This document shows positions 32,830 through 43,888 of a DNA stretch of 64,000 nucleotides, piece by piece; the first letter of the stretch is position 1, and every line of letters starts with the position of its first letter. Source of the stretch: Isochrysis galbana (Eukaryota; Haptophyta; Isochrysidales; Isochrysidaceae); contig CM030932.1 in the NCBI GenBank assembly GCA_018136815.1, forward strand, positions 2,254,234 through 2,318,233, written 5' to 3'. Below the pieces are notes generated by a model. It was not told the origin of the DNA and did not search any database. It worked only from the letters and a program-made list of their open reading frames with translations. The position numbers were made by a program, and so were the translations under genes.

Positions 32830-33780
32830 CCCTCTCTTTCCCTTTTGCCCTGCCCCCTCTTTCTCTCTCTCCCCCTCCCTTGCCTTGCCCCCTCTTTCTC
32901 TCTCTCCCCCTCCCCTCCCCCTCTCTTTCCCTATGCCCTGCCCCCTCTTTCTCTCTCTCCCCCTCCCTTGCCTTGCCCCCTCTTTCTCTCTCTCCCCCTC
33001 CCCTCCCCCCTCTCTTTCCCTATGCCCTGCCCCCTCTTTCTCTCTCTCCCCCTCCCTTGCCTTGCCCCCTCTTTCTCTCTCTCCCCTCCCCTCCCCCCTC
33101 TCTTTCCCTTTTGCCCTGCCCCCTCTTTCTCTCTCTCCCCCTCCCTTGCCTTGCCCCTCTTTCTCTCTCTCCCCCTCCCCTCCCCCCTCTCTTTCCCTAT
33201 GCCCTGCCCCTCTTTCTCTCTCTCCCCCTCCCTTGCCTTGCCCCCTCTTTCTCTCTCTCCCCTCCCCTCCCCCTCTCTTTCCCTATGCCCTGCCCCCTCT
33301 TTCTCTCTCTCCCCCTCCCTTGCCTTGCCCCCTCTTTCTCTCTCTCCCCCTCCCCTCCCCCTCTCTTTCCCTATGCCCTGCCCCCTCTTTCTCTCTCTCC
33401 CCCTCCCTTGCCTTGCCCCCTCTTTCTCTCTCTCCCCCTCCCCTCCCCCTCTCTTTCCCTATGCCCTGCCCCCTCTTTCTCTCTCTCCCCCTCCCTTGCC
33501 TTGCCCCCTCTTTCTCTCTCTCCCCCTCCCCTCCCCCCTCTCTTTCCCTATGCCCTGCCCCCTCTTTCTCTCTCTCCCCCTCCCTTGCCTTGCCCCCTCT
33601 TTCTCTCTCTCCCCCTCCCCTCCCCCTCTCTTTCCCTATGCCCTGCCCCTCTTTCTCTCTCTCCCCTCCCTTGCCTTGCCCCCTCTTTCTCTCTCCCCCT
33701 CCCCTCCCCCTCTCTTTCCCTATGCCCTGCCCCTCTTTCTCTCTCTCCCACGCCCCCCTCCTCTCCCCTTTTCCTCCTCA
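32830..33780 (+). repeat. Pyrimidine minisatellite, about 88-bp period
   Basis: About ten units of an all-pyrimidine-plus-few-G repeat built from TTTCCCTATGCCCTGCCCC, CTCTTTCTCTCTCTCCCCCT, CCCTTGCCTTGCCCCC and a second CTCTTTCTCTCTC block. Three overlapping ORFs of 300-465 codons cross it in all three plus frames because the unit lacks stops; they are artefacts. It ends about 180 nt before the TPR-J gene start and lies on that gene's sense strand. Confidence 0.9.
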
Positions 33781-33959
33781 GTTGATGTTCATGAGTAGAG
33801 TACTCTCTCCTCCCACCCACGACTCTCCGACGGACGGACCCCCCACTCCCGCCCCTTCTTCTTCTACTTCTGCCTCTTCTTTCTCTCTCCCCCACCCCCC
33901 CTCCTTCACTCCCGCCTCTCTCCACGCCGCCCCATCCCCACCACTCGGGCTAGGCCCCC

Positions 33960-36900
33960 ATGCTCTCTCGCAATGACCAGCTCTCTCTGGGCGGGCGCGC
34001 CCCTCGCGCTCGGCGATCGTGTTACGTGGATGAGCCTGCGTGCGGTTTCTTCATCACGGGCTCCTCGATCAAGCCGGCCAACGGGGTGTACATCCGGCGC
34101 AACCCTAGCCAGAGCACGCTCGAAGCCTACATGGCCTCTGACAGGAGGCCTCTGCTCTACTACAAGCACATGGAGCAGGGCTCCGAGTGGACGCTCGCGC
34201 TGATTGAGAGCATTGATCACGAGGAGGACAACGATGAGGACGAGCACTCGTACACCTACTCCCGCTACAGCCGCCCACCGCCCGAGCGATGGTGGAATCT
34301 CTCGCAGGAGAAGGATGGAGGCGTCGTCGACCGCTTCAGGCACGTGGGCGACACAATCGTCCCCGGCGCTGGTGCACCACGATGGACGCATGTTCACGTA
34401 GCCTCCGCCTCTGAAGCCTCGGCCCGTGCCGCCGCCGCCAGGGCCACGCGCTCGTGGTTTGGCTTTGGCGCCAGCACACCTGCACCGCTCACGCTAGCCA
34501 GCGATGACGACGAGGATGAGCTGCCTTGGCAGGTGCGCTTGGGTATTGCCAGGGGCCAGGGGCTTGCACTAGCCAGCTGGGGCCTTTGCCGATCTAGACG
34601 ATCGTGGCCATCCGACGGCAGGTGATTGCGGTGCTCGATCGAGAGATCCTATCCCAGCTCATTGGTGGCGCAGAGTACCACAAATACAAGTGAGTGCTCC
34701 CGCGCATGGGGTCGGCGGCATGGATGCCGATGTTTCGCACTTTTGGCAGTTGCAACCAGTGTTGGCTCCTTACCTCTCCATTGCAAACTGTCAACAGTTG
34801 TGCGGAGGCGATGAGTGGCCGAGGTGTCGTGAAGCCCCCTGCCGTCACCTCGCTCGAGGGTCTCGTGCCGCCTGCTGGGATGGCAGGTTGGTTGTATCGC
34901 GTGACCTCACCTTCTGGCATCACGGTCCTCTCGCACCCCTCGCTCGCTGCAGCACCCACAGGCCACCGGCGATGCGGTGAGTTCGTGCGAGCTGTCGAAA
35001 TCTCTCGATGTGGCGGCTGGTTGCGCCTGGAGGCGGCGAGCCGCCGCCTCGGCGCCTTTTCTTCCCACGTCGGTGGGTCGCAGGAGGAGTGGGTTGCGCG
35101 GACGGCAAAAGTGGACGATGCGACGGGAGACCCCGACGTACCAGTGCTCCAGAGGATCGAGGTGACCGACGTGCATAGCACATCCGTCGAGGGCGAGGCG
35201 GAAGAGGTGGCAGCGTTGTCCGACGAGGCGGGCGGGCGGCGCGCCGGCCTGGCCGGGGTGTTCCTCGACCTCCCTTTTGTTCCTCAAATCGAAGATGAGG
35301 GCGGCGAGGTGCCCAGCGCCGCCCGGACCGACGAGGACACCGATGAGGAGTCGGAGGCTTTCCACGAAGCCATTGAAATCGAGGATGCCAGCTCGGAAGA
35401 CGAGGACGCGAACGAGGATGATACCAGCGGGTTGCCGCAGCTCTCATGGCTCGAGGAGGCCGACCGCGGCTCTGCAGAGGCTGCCACCATTGCAGCGCGT
35501 GCGGGCGAGAAGTGTGGCGAGCCATCTCCAACCGCTCGTCTCATGGCGGGCGCAATGGGCGCTGGCATTGCTGCAGCCGCCGCCCGCGCCGTCTCATCCA
35601 CAAAGGTGAGTGAAACTCAGCTGGGCATTGGCGAGCTGTCGCAGGCACTGCGCGACGAGACGCAGGCCGAGGCAGTAGCACAGGCCATGGTCGGTGGGGG
35701 AATGCTAGGTGGAGCTGGACTCGATCGTGCCGTAGCCTCGCTCGGCGGCGCGCTCCAAGTCGAGGGCAGCCACCTGCTCCGCCTTCGACTTGCTCTAGTC
35801 CTCGTTCTGCTACGCGACGGCTCCCCCCAATCAATTCAGCAAGCTCTCGCTCAGTCCGCTGAGGCCGAGGCGAGGCATCCATCGGCCGCGGCCGCCGCGC
35901 TGGTGCGCGCCCAAAGCCTTCTGCGTGTTGGAAGGCGTGCGGAGGGGTTGGCCTCTCTGTCTCGCGCCTGCGAGCAGGGTTTCAAAGCGCTCCGTAGCCG
36001 GCGCCGGGCAGCAGCACGTGCAGCCCGAGGGGCAGCGGAGAACACGTTCGAGAAATCGGCTCCATCTCCATCAGCGGAGCTTTCCACGGCAGCCGAAGAT
36101 GCCCCTATCGATGTTACCATTTCCGGCGCCACGTCCCATGGTACCGAGAAGCCTGTTTCAGTGGGCAGCATCGATATTGGCGATGAAATATGGGCGGTTG
36201 CGGCTAGCATGCCGATGACCCGCGCACTTCGAGCCATCGAGAAGCGTCAGGTGCTCGCGAGAGACAGGTGAGCCGTGGCTTAGAGGCCCCAACACCTCGC
36301 AACGACTCCGAAGCATCTTCCTCTCACTGCTCACGGGCGCCTCCCCATGGCTCCCCAACCGACGCCTAACGCGGCATGCTGTTACCATGATGCCTCCTGA
36401 GGATCAAAAATCCCCGTCGCCATCGAGCAACCTACCCCCCTTCCCTGTCTCATAACTATTGCTGCAACAGGTACGATCGGGGCCTCTTTACCGAGGCAGC
36501 GGAAGCATATGCGGCCGCGGCTGCGTGTGCAGAGGCGGGCACCCCGCACGACATTCATGCTCGGGCCGCGCTGTTGACGAATGCCGCCGCTTGCCTCCGA
36601 CGAGCTCGCAAACCAGGCGATGCTGTCGCCAAATGCGATGCAGCGCTTGCGCTCCTACCGAAGTTTGGCCGCGCACTCTTTCGCCGTGCTACTTGTTTGC
36701 TTGAGGATTCAAAGCCTACGCAGGCCGTTGCCGCCTTTGAAGATCTATACCGGTAAGTGCGGCATTGCATCCCACCCAGCCGCTGCCAACGCATCACCGG
36801 CCCGGCTCTTGTCCGGCCCTAGTTTTCTCGATCTTGCCTCTGCACATCGGGTCTCAATGCTTTGCCTTCCTGTGCGAACACGTTCAGGGTGAATCGCGAC

Positions 36901-37582
36901 TGGCCCAATCTCTCCGACTGGCTTCTCCGGGCTCACGCCGCTACGCGCCGCGCCGAGACTGCCTCCACCGGCGCGACCTCCGAGTCGACAAACGGCTCGC
37001 GAAGTGCGGCTGCTCATGGAGACCAAGCTGTCCTGGGAGATGACACCCCAGCGGCCGAAGGGCTGGCAAGGGAGCCGGACCATTACGTTGTGTTGGGCGT
37101 CACGGTGGACGCTACGGACAAGCAGTTGCAACAGGCGTATCGCATGCGTTCCCTTAAGTTCCATCCAGGTGAGCTGCCGAGGCCCTGCGTCCATGGGCAT
37201 TAGTTTCCCATGTGTAGCATGGACCTCTTTATGATCCGTTTCCTCATGTCGTGCGCGGGTAGATCGCAAGGGAGGCAGCACGCGCGCCTTCCAGCGCATT
37301 GCCGCAGCCTTTCAGACCTTGAGCGATCCCATCAAACGTGCCGACTATGACCGTGGCGGCGATGTGCGCACCCGAAGCCACTGCGCTGACGGCGAAGACA
37401 GTGAGGATGAGGAGGAGCACAAGAAGACCTTGCGCGAGGAGATCGAGCGTAAGTACTACCCTGAACGCTACGAATTCTGGCCGTTTGGCGATCCCTTTAT
37501 CCACAAACGTAAGCGGCAGGAGCAAAAGCGCAGGCAGCAAGGACGACCAGCATGGTACGAGGAAGATGACTTTGGGCTATAA
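33960..37582 (+). CDS. TPR and J-domain co-chaperone-like protein
   Basis: Join(33960..34532, 34598..34689, 34798..36267, 36471..36752, 36888..37168, 37263..37582): 1,005 aa, all junctions GT-AG and phase-consistent; exon 3 could instead start at 34750. J proteins stimulate Hsp70 ATPase through an HPD loop; TPRs often hold Hsp70/Hsp90 tails. Seen: N-terminal segment NGVYIRRN...LLYYKH...EWTLALIE and a second related one (GWLYRV...EFVRAVEISRCGGWLRLE), each resembling an SH3-like beta module; a long acidic linker (about 330-420); an Ala-rich helical part (500-690); TPR helices (about 712-806, TNAAACLRRARKPGDAVAKC, LFRRATCLLED); J domain (868-930, YVVLGV...KFHPDRKG, HPD at 898-900, SDPIKRADYD); a basic Lys/Arg-rich tail. 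The TPR-then-J order recalls DNAJC7. No signal peptide or membrane helix: cytosolic or nuclear. Confidence 0.85.
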
Positions 37583-38500
37583 GATTATCGGGTGGTAGAT
37601 GGCCATCATCCATCTTGTTCTAACAAGTGAACGCCGGCGAAATAGATTCGCGTCCACCATGAACATATAGGACATGTTGTTGGGAGGCATCTTTTATATA
37701 GCAATGGTGGTGGCGAATTTGCCGCACATGTACCTTGAACGCAAGGGAAGTTTGCGGGCAACTCGTCCGTCTTCAGATTTGGCAGAAACTAGGCTTTTTG
37801 GGTGGCATTCTATACCATGCAGCCTAGAAACACATGAGACCTTCCACACCGCAAACCTGTAGGCGCCATTCAGCTCATCAAAAGAATCAAGCAATTCGTG
37901 TGCGGACGCAGCGTTCGGACTTCTGACTTCGAAGTGCGGCACGCACCAACCGCCATGCTTCACGGATGCTTATCGTCTTGCTGCGGTTCGCTACTAGCGC
38001 TCGGATCACGGGCCAGCGCCTTGATGTTCAGATCACTAGTATTGGTATTCCTCGGCCAAGTTTGCAGTGTACTTTGAGACGAATCATTACGTGGTCGACG
38101 GCTCCCCGAGTGTCGCTACCATTGCACCAACTAGTCCCACCCACCGAGGTTCGTCTTTTGCTCGACGTTGAAAGATCTTTGTTTCAATATCCCCCTTCCC
38201 GTTGGCAGCATCCGTCGCATTGTTTGCCCGTTGTTGTTCACGGATTTGTGAGCAGGCGCTATTTGTCCCCCCCCCCCCCCCCCCCCCGACCGTTCCCACC
38301 TCACCCGGTACTCCGGGATTCAGAAGGTGCAACTTGAGGTTCCCCTTTTTTGTGCTCACCCCGCCTATGTTGGTATAATAATACTACTAATAAAACATCT
38401 GAGCGTTAGTACTTAGTACCACTACTGCCACTAGCCCGGTACTATCACGACCCCGCCGAAACCGCATTGCTCCATTCGCACCTTCAAGGCCGCCCAAGGA
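37583..38500. other. Intergenic DNA, no gene seen
   Basis: 3' flank of the TPR-J gene. The only notable feature is a C run of about 20 nt at 38268-38287. ORFs are short and unlike proteins. Confidence 0.5.
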
Positions 38501-38589
38501 AGGAAACCCAAAATTATAAGAAACCGCTAGAACTCAGCTCCCCCATATTCATAGAAGACGAGAAAGGTAGGCTACAAATGGGCGAAAAC

Positions 38590-39010
38590 TTTAGCCTCGT
38601 GGCGAAAGTACTCGGTCTTGCCGAAAGGCTCGCATAACACAACGGGACACTCCGCTTTGACTGATCACCCGGACGCGCGATAAATTGATAAACGCCACCG
38701 CACAATAAACAACATACAGCACCCAAAAGAGACGAAACCACACAACAGTCATAAGATAAACAGGCCACACAGCAGCACAGGAGGAAGCTGAGAACATGCC
38801 GCTGTGGACAGGTGCACTCCGCTCTGCTCGGACCCCCGCATGACCTGAGCCCCGAAGTAGTGCACGAGTGCACGAGGGGAGTTGCCGCAAGGCGGGGAGT
38901 GAGGGTGAGAACGAGAGAAGGGCGTGGCTACGAGGATGGGACCCAGTGCCACGTGGGAGGCGAGAATATTAAAAGGTTTTTTTACACATACATACAACCC
39001 AGTAAGCACG
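38590..39010 (+). repeat. Dispersed repeat B, copy 1
   Basis: Shares with 42990-43310 and (inverted) 47390-47810 a start like CTCGTGGCGAAAGTACTCGG, a middle AAGTAGnGCACGAG and GTTGCCGCAAGGCGG, and an end GGGCGTGGCTAC ... GCGAGAATATTAAAAG. Minus-strand translation gives a short hydrophobic peptide also detectable in the other copies. Probably a non-autonomous transposon; boundaries approximate. Confidence 0.7.
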
Positions 39011-39148
39011 AACAATAGCCACCCAGAAGGCCGGCCCGGACCGCCCACGCTCCGAACCAGGCCCAAGGTAGCGCACATGGGCCGGACCCCGTAAACCGAA
39101 CAAATAGGAACGAAGGGGGGAAGCAAATGAGGTGGAGGGAAGGGAGAT

Positions 39149-39215
39149 AAGGGCGGTGTCGGTAGAAACCTAGTCAGTAGTAGGTGTTTAGCCCCGAATC
39201 TTCAAGTATTTTTTT
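39149..39215 (+). repeat. Copia LTR-like remnant
   Basis: GGGCGGTGTCGGTAGAA ... TTTAGCCCCGAATCTTC resembles 58717-58790 (GGGCGGTGTCGGATAGAA ... TTAGCCCTGAATCTTC), which adjoins copia Pol. Likely a remnant of the same LTR family. Confidence 0.45.
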
Positions 39216-39383
39216 TCAAGCGGCTGGATATCAATTGTCAATTGGACACGGGACACGGAGACGATGAGAAATTGCTCTGCGCATTGGCACAACTATCGTT
39301 AAAACGATAGGTGCATGGAGCGTGCGTCGACAAACCCTCCCCTCTAGCCGTCATGGGCGCCCAGTACGGGCGACGATGTGCCC

Positions 39384-39590
39384 ATGGACACGCCGCTAGC
39401 ATCGCCCAAGCGCCCGCGCGCAGACGACCCGCCCAACCAAGTGCGCGCGATCCAGCGCAGGCGCCGGCCCGCGAAGCGGGCGAACAGCACACCATGGCAG
39501 CCATGGAAAGCTGCCATGTTAAGGCAGCTCTCACACTTCCACTACACACAGCCACCCACTACACACTACAAACCCACACACCTCCCATAG
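39384..39590 (+). CDS. Possible small basic protein or first exon
   Basis: ATG 39384 opens MDTPLASPKRPRADDPP, then a strongly basic stretch (IQRRRRPAKRA) like a nuclear localisation signal. About 68 codons. The codon choice looks more protein-like than the overlapping 275-codon ORF in another frame. There is no domain; it could be the first exon of an unfinished or decayed gene. Weak call. Confidence 0.2.
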   Translation: MDTPLASPKRPRADDPPNQVRAIQRRRRPAKRANSTPWQPWKAAMLRQLSHFHYTQPPTTHYKPTHLP

Positions 39591-40060
39591 AGAAGGCCTC
39601 CGGGCCGGGCGCGCGTTTTGTTTCCTGTTTTTGCTCGATCGGTCTACGAGGGACCACACGTGTGATTACAAGAATCAATTACTTCCTCCTTTTACAAAAA
39701 TGGATCGAGCCCTCGACAGGGTGGGGGGCGCCGCGCTCAAACCCCAATGTGGACCATCGATGGAACGTCGCGGGGGGGCGAACGGGGGACTGCCGATGGG
39801 ACGGGAGCTCCTCACCAGTGGGGGGGAAACGCTGCGCTTGGTTGAACAATCCACGTAGGGGAATGGCTCTCCCGCTTCTCGCAACCATTTCCCTCTACAT
39901 GAATGAGCCCTCCAGATCGCTCACACGACTCGTCAATCATCATTCATCGATGGCAGCCGATGAGACCATGAGAACCTGTTGCGGAGTACTTTGGGGGTTT
40001 GGGCACAAAGGAGGCGACATGGGGATGAACGTGCATGCAACGGCTCGCCGAGCAGATGCA

Positions 40061-41299
40061 TCAACGAGAATCGTCGTGCACGTAAAGCTCGTGCGTGTCC
40101 TCAAAGGTGCGAACGAATGGCTGCCAGCCACCATGTAGAAGCAGCTGAGTGGTGGTGCCCACCGCCCCAACCTTTGTGAGTGTATGAGCATTGCGGCCAG
40201 GCGGTGCAGAGGCATCATTCTCGCTCAGCAGCAACTCCCAAGCAGCCTCCGTGTCACCGAGAAGCTGAAGCGCCCAGGCATCCCCACGCCCTTGAAGCCC
40301 ACCTCCATCGGCCCGCTCTGCGCCCCCGTAGACGACAAATGTACCCTCAATGGCCGTTGCAGAAGCCGCTGCTCCTGCGCGTGGTCCCGGCGAGGCCCCC
40401 TCATGTACCATTGGAAGACTCCAAGTCCATGCTTGAGTATCCAACACATGCACGTCATTCATCATCTATGGGCAAAGTACGTGGGGAACCATCACCACCT
40501 TGGAAAATGCCGATGCACGCCAAGGGCTCACAGGGATGAGGGCCAAAAAGTAGAACATCGGAGTCCGACAGAGTGCGCATGCATGGGCAAGCAAAGGATG
40601 GACAAGCGCGCGGGTCATCGTCACCTGACCATCTTTAGCTGCGCCGCCGAAGACGAACATTTTCGAGCCCGAGGCTGCTGCCGCATGAAGCCCGCGTGAC
40701 GACGGCGCGGGTCCACTGGTGGGCACTTCTGTCGCTTTGCGTGATTCGGGGTCGAACACAACCACCGAAGTGGCGCACCGGAAGGTGTGAATGATGACGC
40801 GCGGCCCGTCCTGCGTGTCCGCGACGCAAGCAACATGGCGCGAGGTGGGCCCGCGTGGCATGCTATCCGCCAGCCGCTCCCACTCCATCGTTCCCAGCCG
40901 CAGGCACCACACGTCATCAAGGATCGAGCCTCCACTGCCAGCCACTTCTGGGTCCCATCCGCCAAACAGGAAAAGCTGGTCTCCCACGATGGCGGAGGCT
41001 GAGCAGAGGCGCGGGCCGGGGCGAGAGCGATCGGACCGGTCGCTCGCTGGCTGCACGCACTCCCACACGCCGCCACGCCACCGCCAGAGGTCGTTGACCA
41101 CATCCCTCTCCCCCTGCACTTCTGCGTACCCCCCGAACAGGTAGAGCGAGCCGTCGGTGGCGGCGCATGCCGTGTGCCCCGAGCGCGCGGGCGAGGGTGA
41201 GACGCCCTCGCACGCCGACCACGCCGCTCGCAGCCCCGTCGAGCCGCACGCCCACACGAGCAGCAGCAGCAGCGGGAGCCGCGCCGCCGCTCCCGCCAT
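40061..41299 (-). CDS. Secreted Kelch-repeat protein
   Basis: Join complement(40061..40465, 40625..41299), 359 aa; 159-nt GT-AG intron in phase 0 between AAKDGQ and MMNDVHV. A clear signal peptide (LPLLLLLVWACGSTG, residues 8-22) is followed by about six Kelch blades with the aromatic/Gly-Gly signature: GSLYLFGGY, DQLFLFGGWD, VIIHTF, KMFVFGGA, GTFVVYGGA, LLLHGGW, each followed by a W about 15-20 residues on (DLWRW, MEWERL, WTWSLP, AWELL). It should fold as one beta-propeller in the secretory pathway or outside the cell. No membrane helix or catalytic domain, so a binding or scaffold role is likely; partner unknown. The upstream sense strand has a short pyrimidine tract (41303-41335). Confidence 0.85.
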
Positions 41300-41774
41300 G
41301 GCCCGCGCGAAAAAGGAAGGGGGAGAGGCAGGATACCAGTAAACTCTAGATTCCTCTTTACTTATCTAAAGAAGCGCCCTCCAAGGGAAATGATCCCCCC
41401 CCCCCCACACACACACACCAGCAGCTGGCGCGCTGAGGTGAGCATTTCCTTTGTACAGAGAGCGCGGCCGGCCCCTGGACGATCGCCAACGCGACGGGCG
41501 ACGCCGGGACCGCGGTGGGAGTGGGCAACGGACCAATGAATTCCCGCCCATCCCGACTCCTCCGACATGCCTTCCAAAGGTCCAGAGGAGCCGCGCGCTG
41601 TGGGCCCAAGTGACCCTGCTCAAAGTCGATTTGAGCAAATGAGAAACCGGGTGTCTACGTGAGAATCAGCAGTGTTTTGTTTTTGTCTTACATATGGTTT
41701 TGTTTTGACCTTTTTAAGAAGAGGTATTATTAAAGCACACATTACTAATGTTAATGTACATTAATTACACATTA
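41300..41774. other. Upstream flank of Kelch gene
   Basis: Contains a 12-nt C run with (AC)n at 41397-41418, then AT-rich DNA (41640-41774) into which element A inserted. No gene seen. Confidence 0.5.
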
Positions 41775-41791
41775 TATTATAGATTATCAGG

Positions 41792-42655
41792 TCACTAATC
41801 TTATGATTGGTCGCCATGGAGGGGGGCCTCGCGCCCCCCCCACTCTCTCGACTCCCCTCATGGGGGGCGAGAACCATCCACCCCCCTGCGCTGCCTCTTG
41901 GCATGTAGGGGGGACTCACCCAGCTTGCCCAGACTCTCCCTGAGAGTCGGGCACAGATCGCACGCCCTGGCCCGCGTTGGCCTGCTTCTCGCTCTGACCA
42001 ACCCCTCCTCCCCCTGGGCCCCCCTGATCAGGAGCCCCCAGCCAGCTCCTGTCGACCGGCAGGGGCTCGAGAGCCAGCGAGGGAGAGGCAGGAGGGGCCA
42101 GGGCCATGCCCCAGCCTCACCTGCCCCCTGAGCTGTGCTCCCAGGCCCCTGCAGGCCTCCTGGGGACCTGAAGAGGGGCCGCAGGCGCGCGCCATGGGCC
42201 AGAGCCGCAGGGAAGAGAGGAGGAAGAGGGAAGAGGGAGGGGAGGGGGGAGTGGCAGCTCTCTCCTCCGGCGTTTACGTGTCTTCTCACCCCGTTTGGGT
42301 AAGAGAAGACGGGGGCACCAGAACCAGGAGGGAAGGGCCGCGGCTCGCCGCGGCCACTCGCCTCGGCGAGAGAGATTAGCGCTTCTGGGCTCTCATTCAC
42401 GAGTGCCCCCCCCCCCTGCGTTGTTTTTACCCGAAAGGGGTTTTCCCCCAGCGTGGACTCGAGGAGAGGACGTGCTGGGGTGCGCGGGGTCGGTGCGTGC
42501 ACTGGGGGGAGGACAAATATCGAGGGGAGGGGGCAGTGCCCCTTCCCCCCGGTAGCACTCGGACACCTGGCTCGTCAGGCATGGCGGGATTCCGGGACGG
42601 AAAAGTTGTGTCCAATTAGCTAGTGGGGTTGGCTAGGATATAACATTAATTATTT
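41792..42655 (+). mobile_element. Element A, full-length copy with 17-bp target duplication
   Basis: Flanked by a perfect 17-bp direct repeat TATTATAGATTATCAGG (41775-41791 and 42656-42672). The 864-bp body has a hairpin at the left end (ACTAATC, TTAT, GATTGGT at 41794-41811), GCCATGGAGGGGGGCCTCGC, the GC-rich module 1 (reverse of 59815-60140), module 2 (42345-42600) and an AT-rich end GGCTAGGATATAACATTAAT. No long ORF. A variable, long target duplication and an AT-rich end point to LINE-type (target-primed) insertion of a non-autonomous element; no poly(A) proper is present. Confidence 0.8.
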
Positions 42656-42989
42656 TATTATAGATTATCAGGGTCACATACACAGGCTTAATATGACCGT
42701 TGGTCGCTCACCCGACATCCTACGGACACCAAACATCATAGTAGTAATCATGTGTCATGTGACGCTCGACGCGATTTATGCAACGTGCAACGTTTTGCAT
42801 TTTGATCAATCAGAAGATCAAAAGTGGAAGTGGCAAGTGGCAAAAATCACCGTCGCAACGCGCAATGCAGACGCTAAATGTTGTGAAATAACGTGGTCAC
42901 GCACACGTACACGCTCGCAACTAGTCGTCATCATAGGTCACGGAACCGAACAAATTCCCCGGCCCAAGTCCATGCGTCACGCAACCTCC

Positions 42990-43310
42990 ATCCACATCGC
43001 TCGGCACATCGCATATCGAACCCACAAACACCAATAACACAATGAGCCGACGAAACAGCGGATAGCCCGAAGGCGCAGGAGGGAGTGGAGAACTAGACCT
43101 CCGGGGATCGGTGCACCAAGCCGCCCGCGACCGGAAGCCCCACACACCGAGCCCCTAAGTAGAGCACAAGGGGAAGGGGACGAGCCGCGAGGCAGGTGGG
43201 AGGAGTGGTAAGTAAAAGTAAGGGAAGCGGGCGTGGCTACGAAATGAATGTGAATAATGAGCAAGGTCGCGCGCGTGGCGAGACTATTAACAAGTTTTAT
43301 TTTCATTGGT
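42990..43310 (+). repeat. Dispersed repeat B, copy 2
   Basis: Contains CCCCTAAGTAGAGCACAAGG, GCCGCGAGGCAGGTGGGAGG, GCGGGCGTGGCTACG and GGCGAGACTATTAACAAGTT, matching the other two repeat B copies in order. Left boundary uncertain. Confidence 0.6.
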
Positions 43311-43719
43311 CATAGAACATGCAATCTAGCACAAAACCAGCGGGAATATAATTGGCCCTGCGACTACGCTTGTCACCGCCGCGGCCCGGTCTCTTGGTAC
43401 CAATTTGGGAATCGCGAATCGCTCGTCGTGTGTGGCGGCGCACTCTTTGCGGTTTGCGGATGCCCTTACCCTTACGATTTTGGCAGACGCAAACCAGCAA
43501 CGAGGCCATGACCTCGCGTACTGCAGATGCGGTAAGCGGTCGAGGTGTGCATGCCGCAATGCCGCAAGGCAGACCTTTCTGCTGGCGGCCGCCGCCCGCA
43601 AAGACACCGATTGATCTGGTTGAAGGGGGTCAGTCCAAATTTGGCTCGTTCGAGGTCCGAGGATGGATGGATGGCCTCTATTCTTAGGTAAGGGAGGAGG
43701 TTCACCTCCCTTCTCGCTC

Positions 43720-43880
43720 GGCCCGCTCCGTCCCCGCTCCCTCTCTCTCCTTTTCTCTCTCTCCCTCTCCCCCTCCTCCCTCCCTCTCTCTCTTCTTCTC
43801 CTTTCTTCTCTTGCCGCCCCCCCCCCCCCCCCCACATTCCCTCCCCCTCCCTCCCTCTCCCTTCCCTCGGCTGCCAGCGG
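43720..43880 (+). promoter_or_regulatory. Sense-strand C/T tract upstream of MFS_2 transporter
   Basis: Nearly all pyrimidine, including a run of about 18 C, ending CCTCGGCTGCCAG eleven to twelve nt before the ATG at 43889. The last bases also form a plausible splice acceptor, so a 5'-UTR intron is possible. Confidence 0.55.
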
Positions 43881-43888
43881 CGTGCCCG

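Noticed and set aside
32830-33780. Regular direct repeats considered as a CRISPR array
   Set aside because: No unique spacers, units are contiguous pyrimidine repeats, and the genome is eukaryotic.
32579-33976. 465-codon and two other overlapping plus-strand ORFs
   Set aside because: The minisatellite is open in all three frames; the protein is a Pro/Ser/Leu repeat.
34532-34625. Apparent frameshift in the TPR-J gene
   Set aside because: A 65-nt GT-AG intron (34533-34597) restores the frame and yields a sensible protein.
39311-40138. 275-codon plus ORF
   Set aside because: It overlaps the Kelch gene end in antisense, composition is erratic and no domain is visible.
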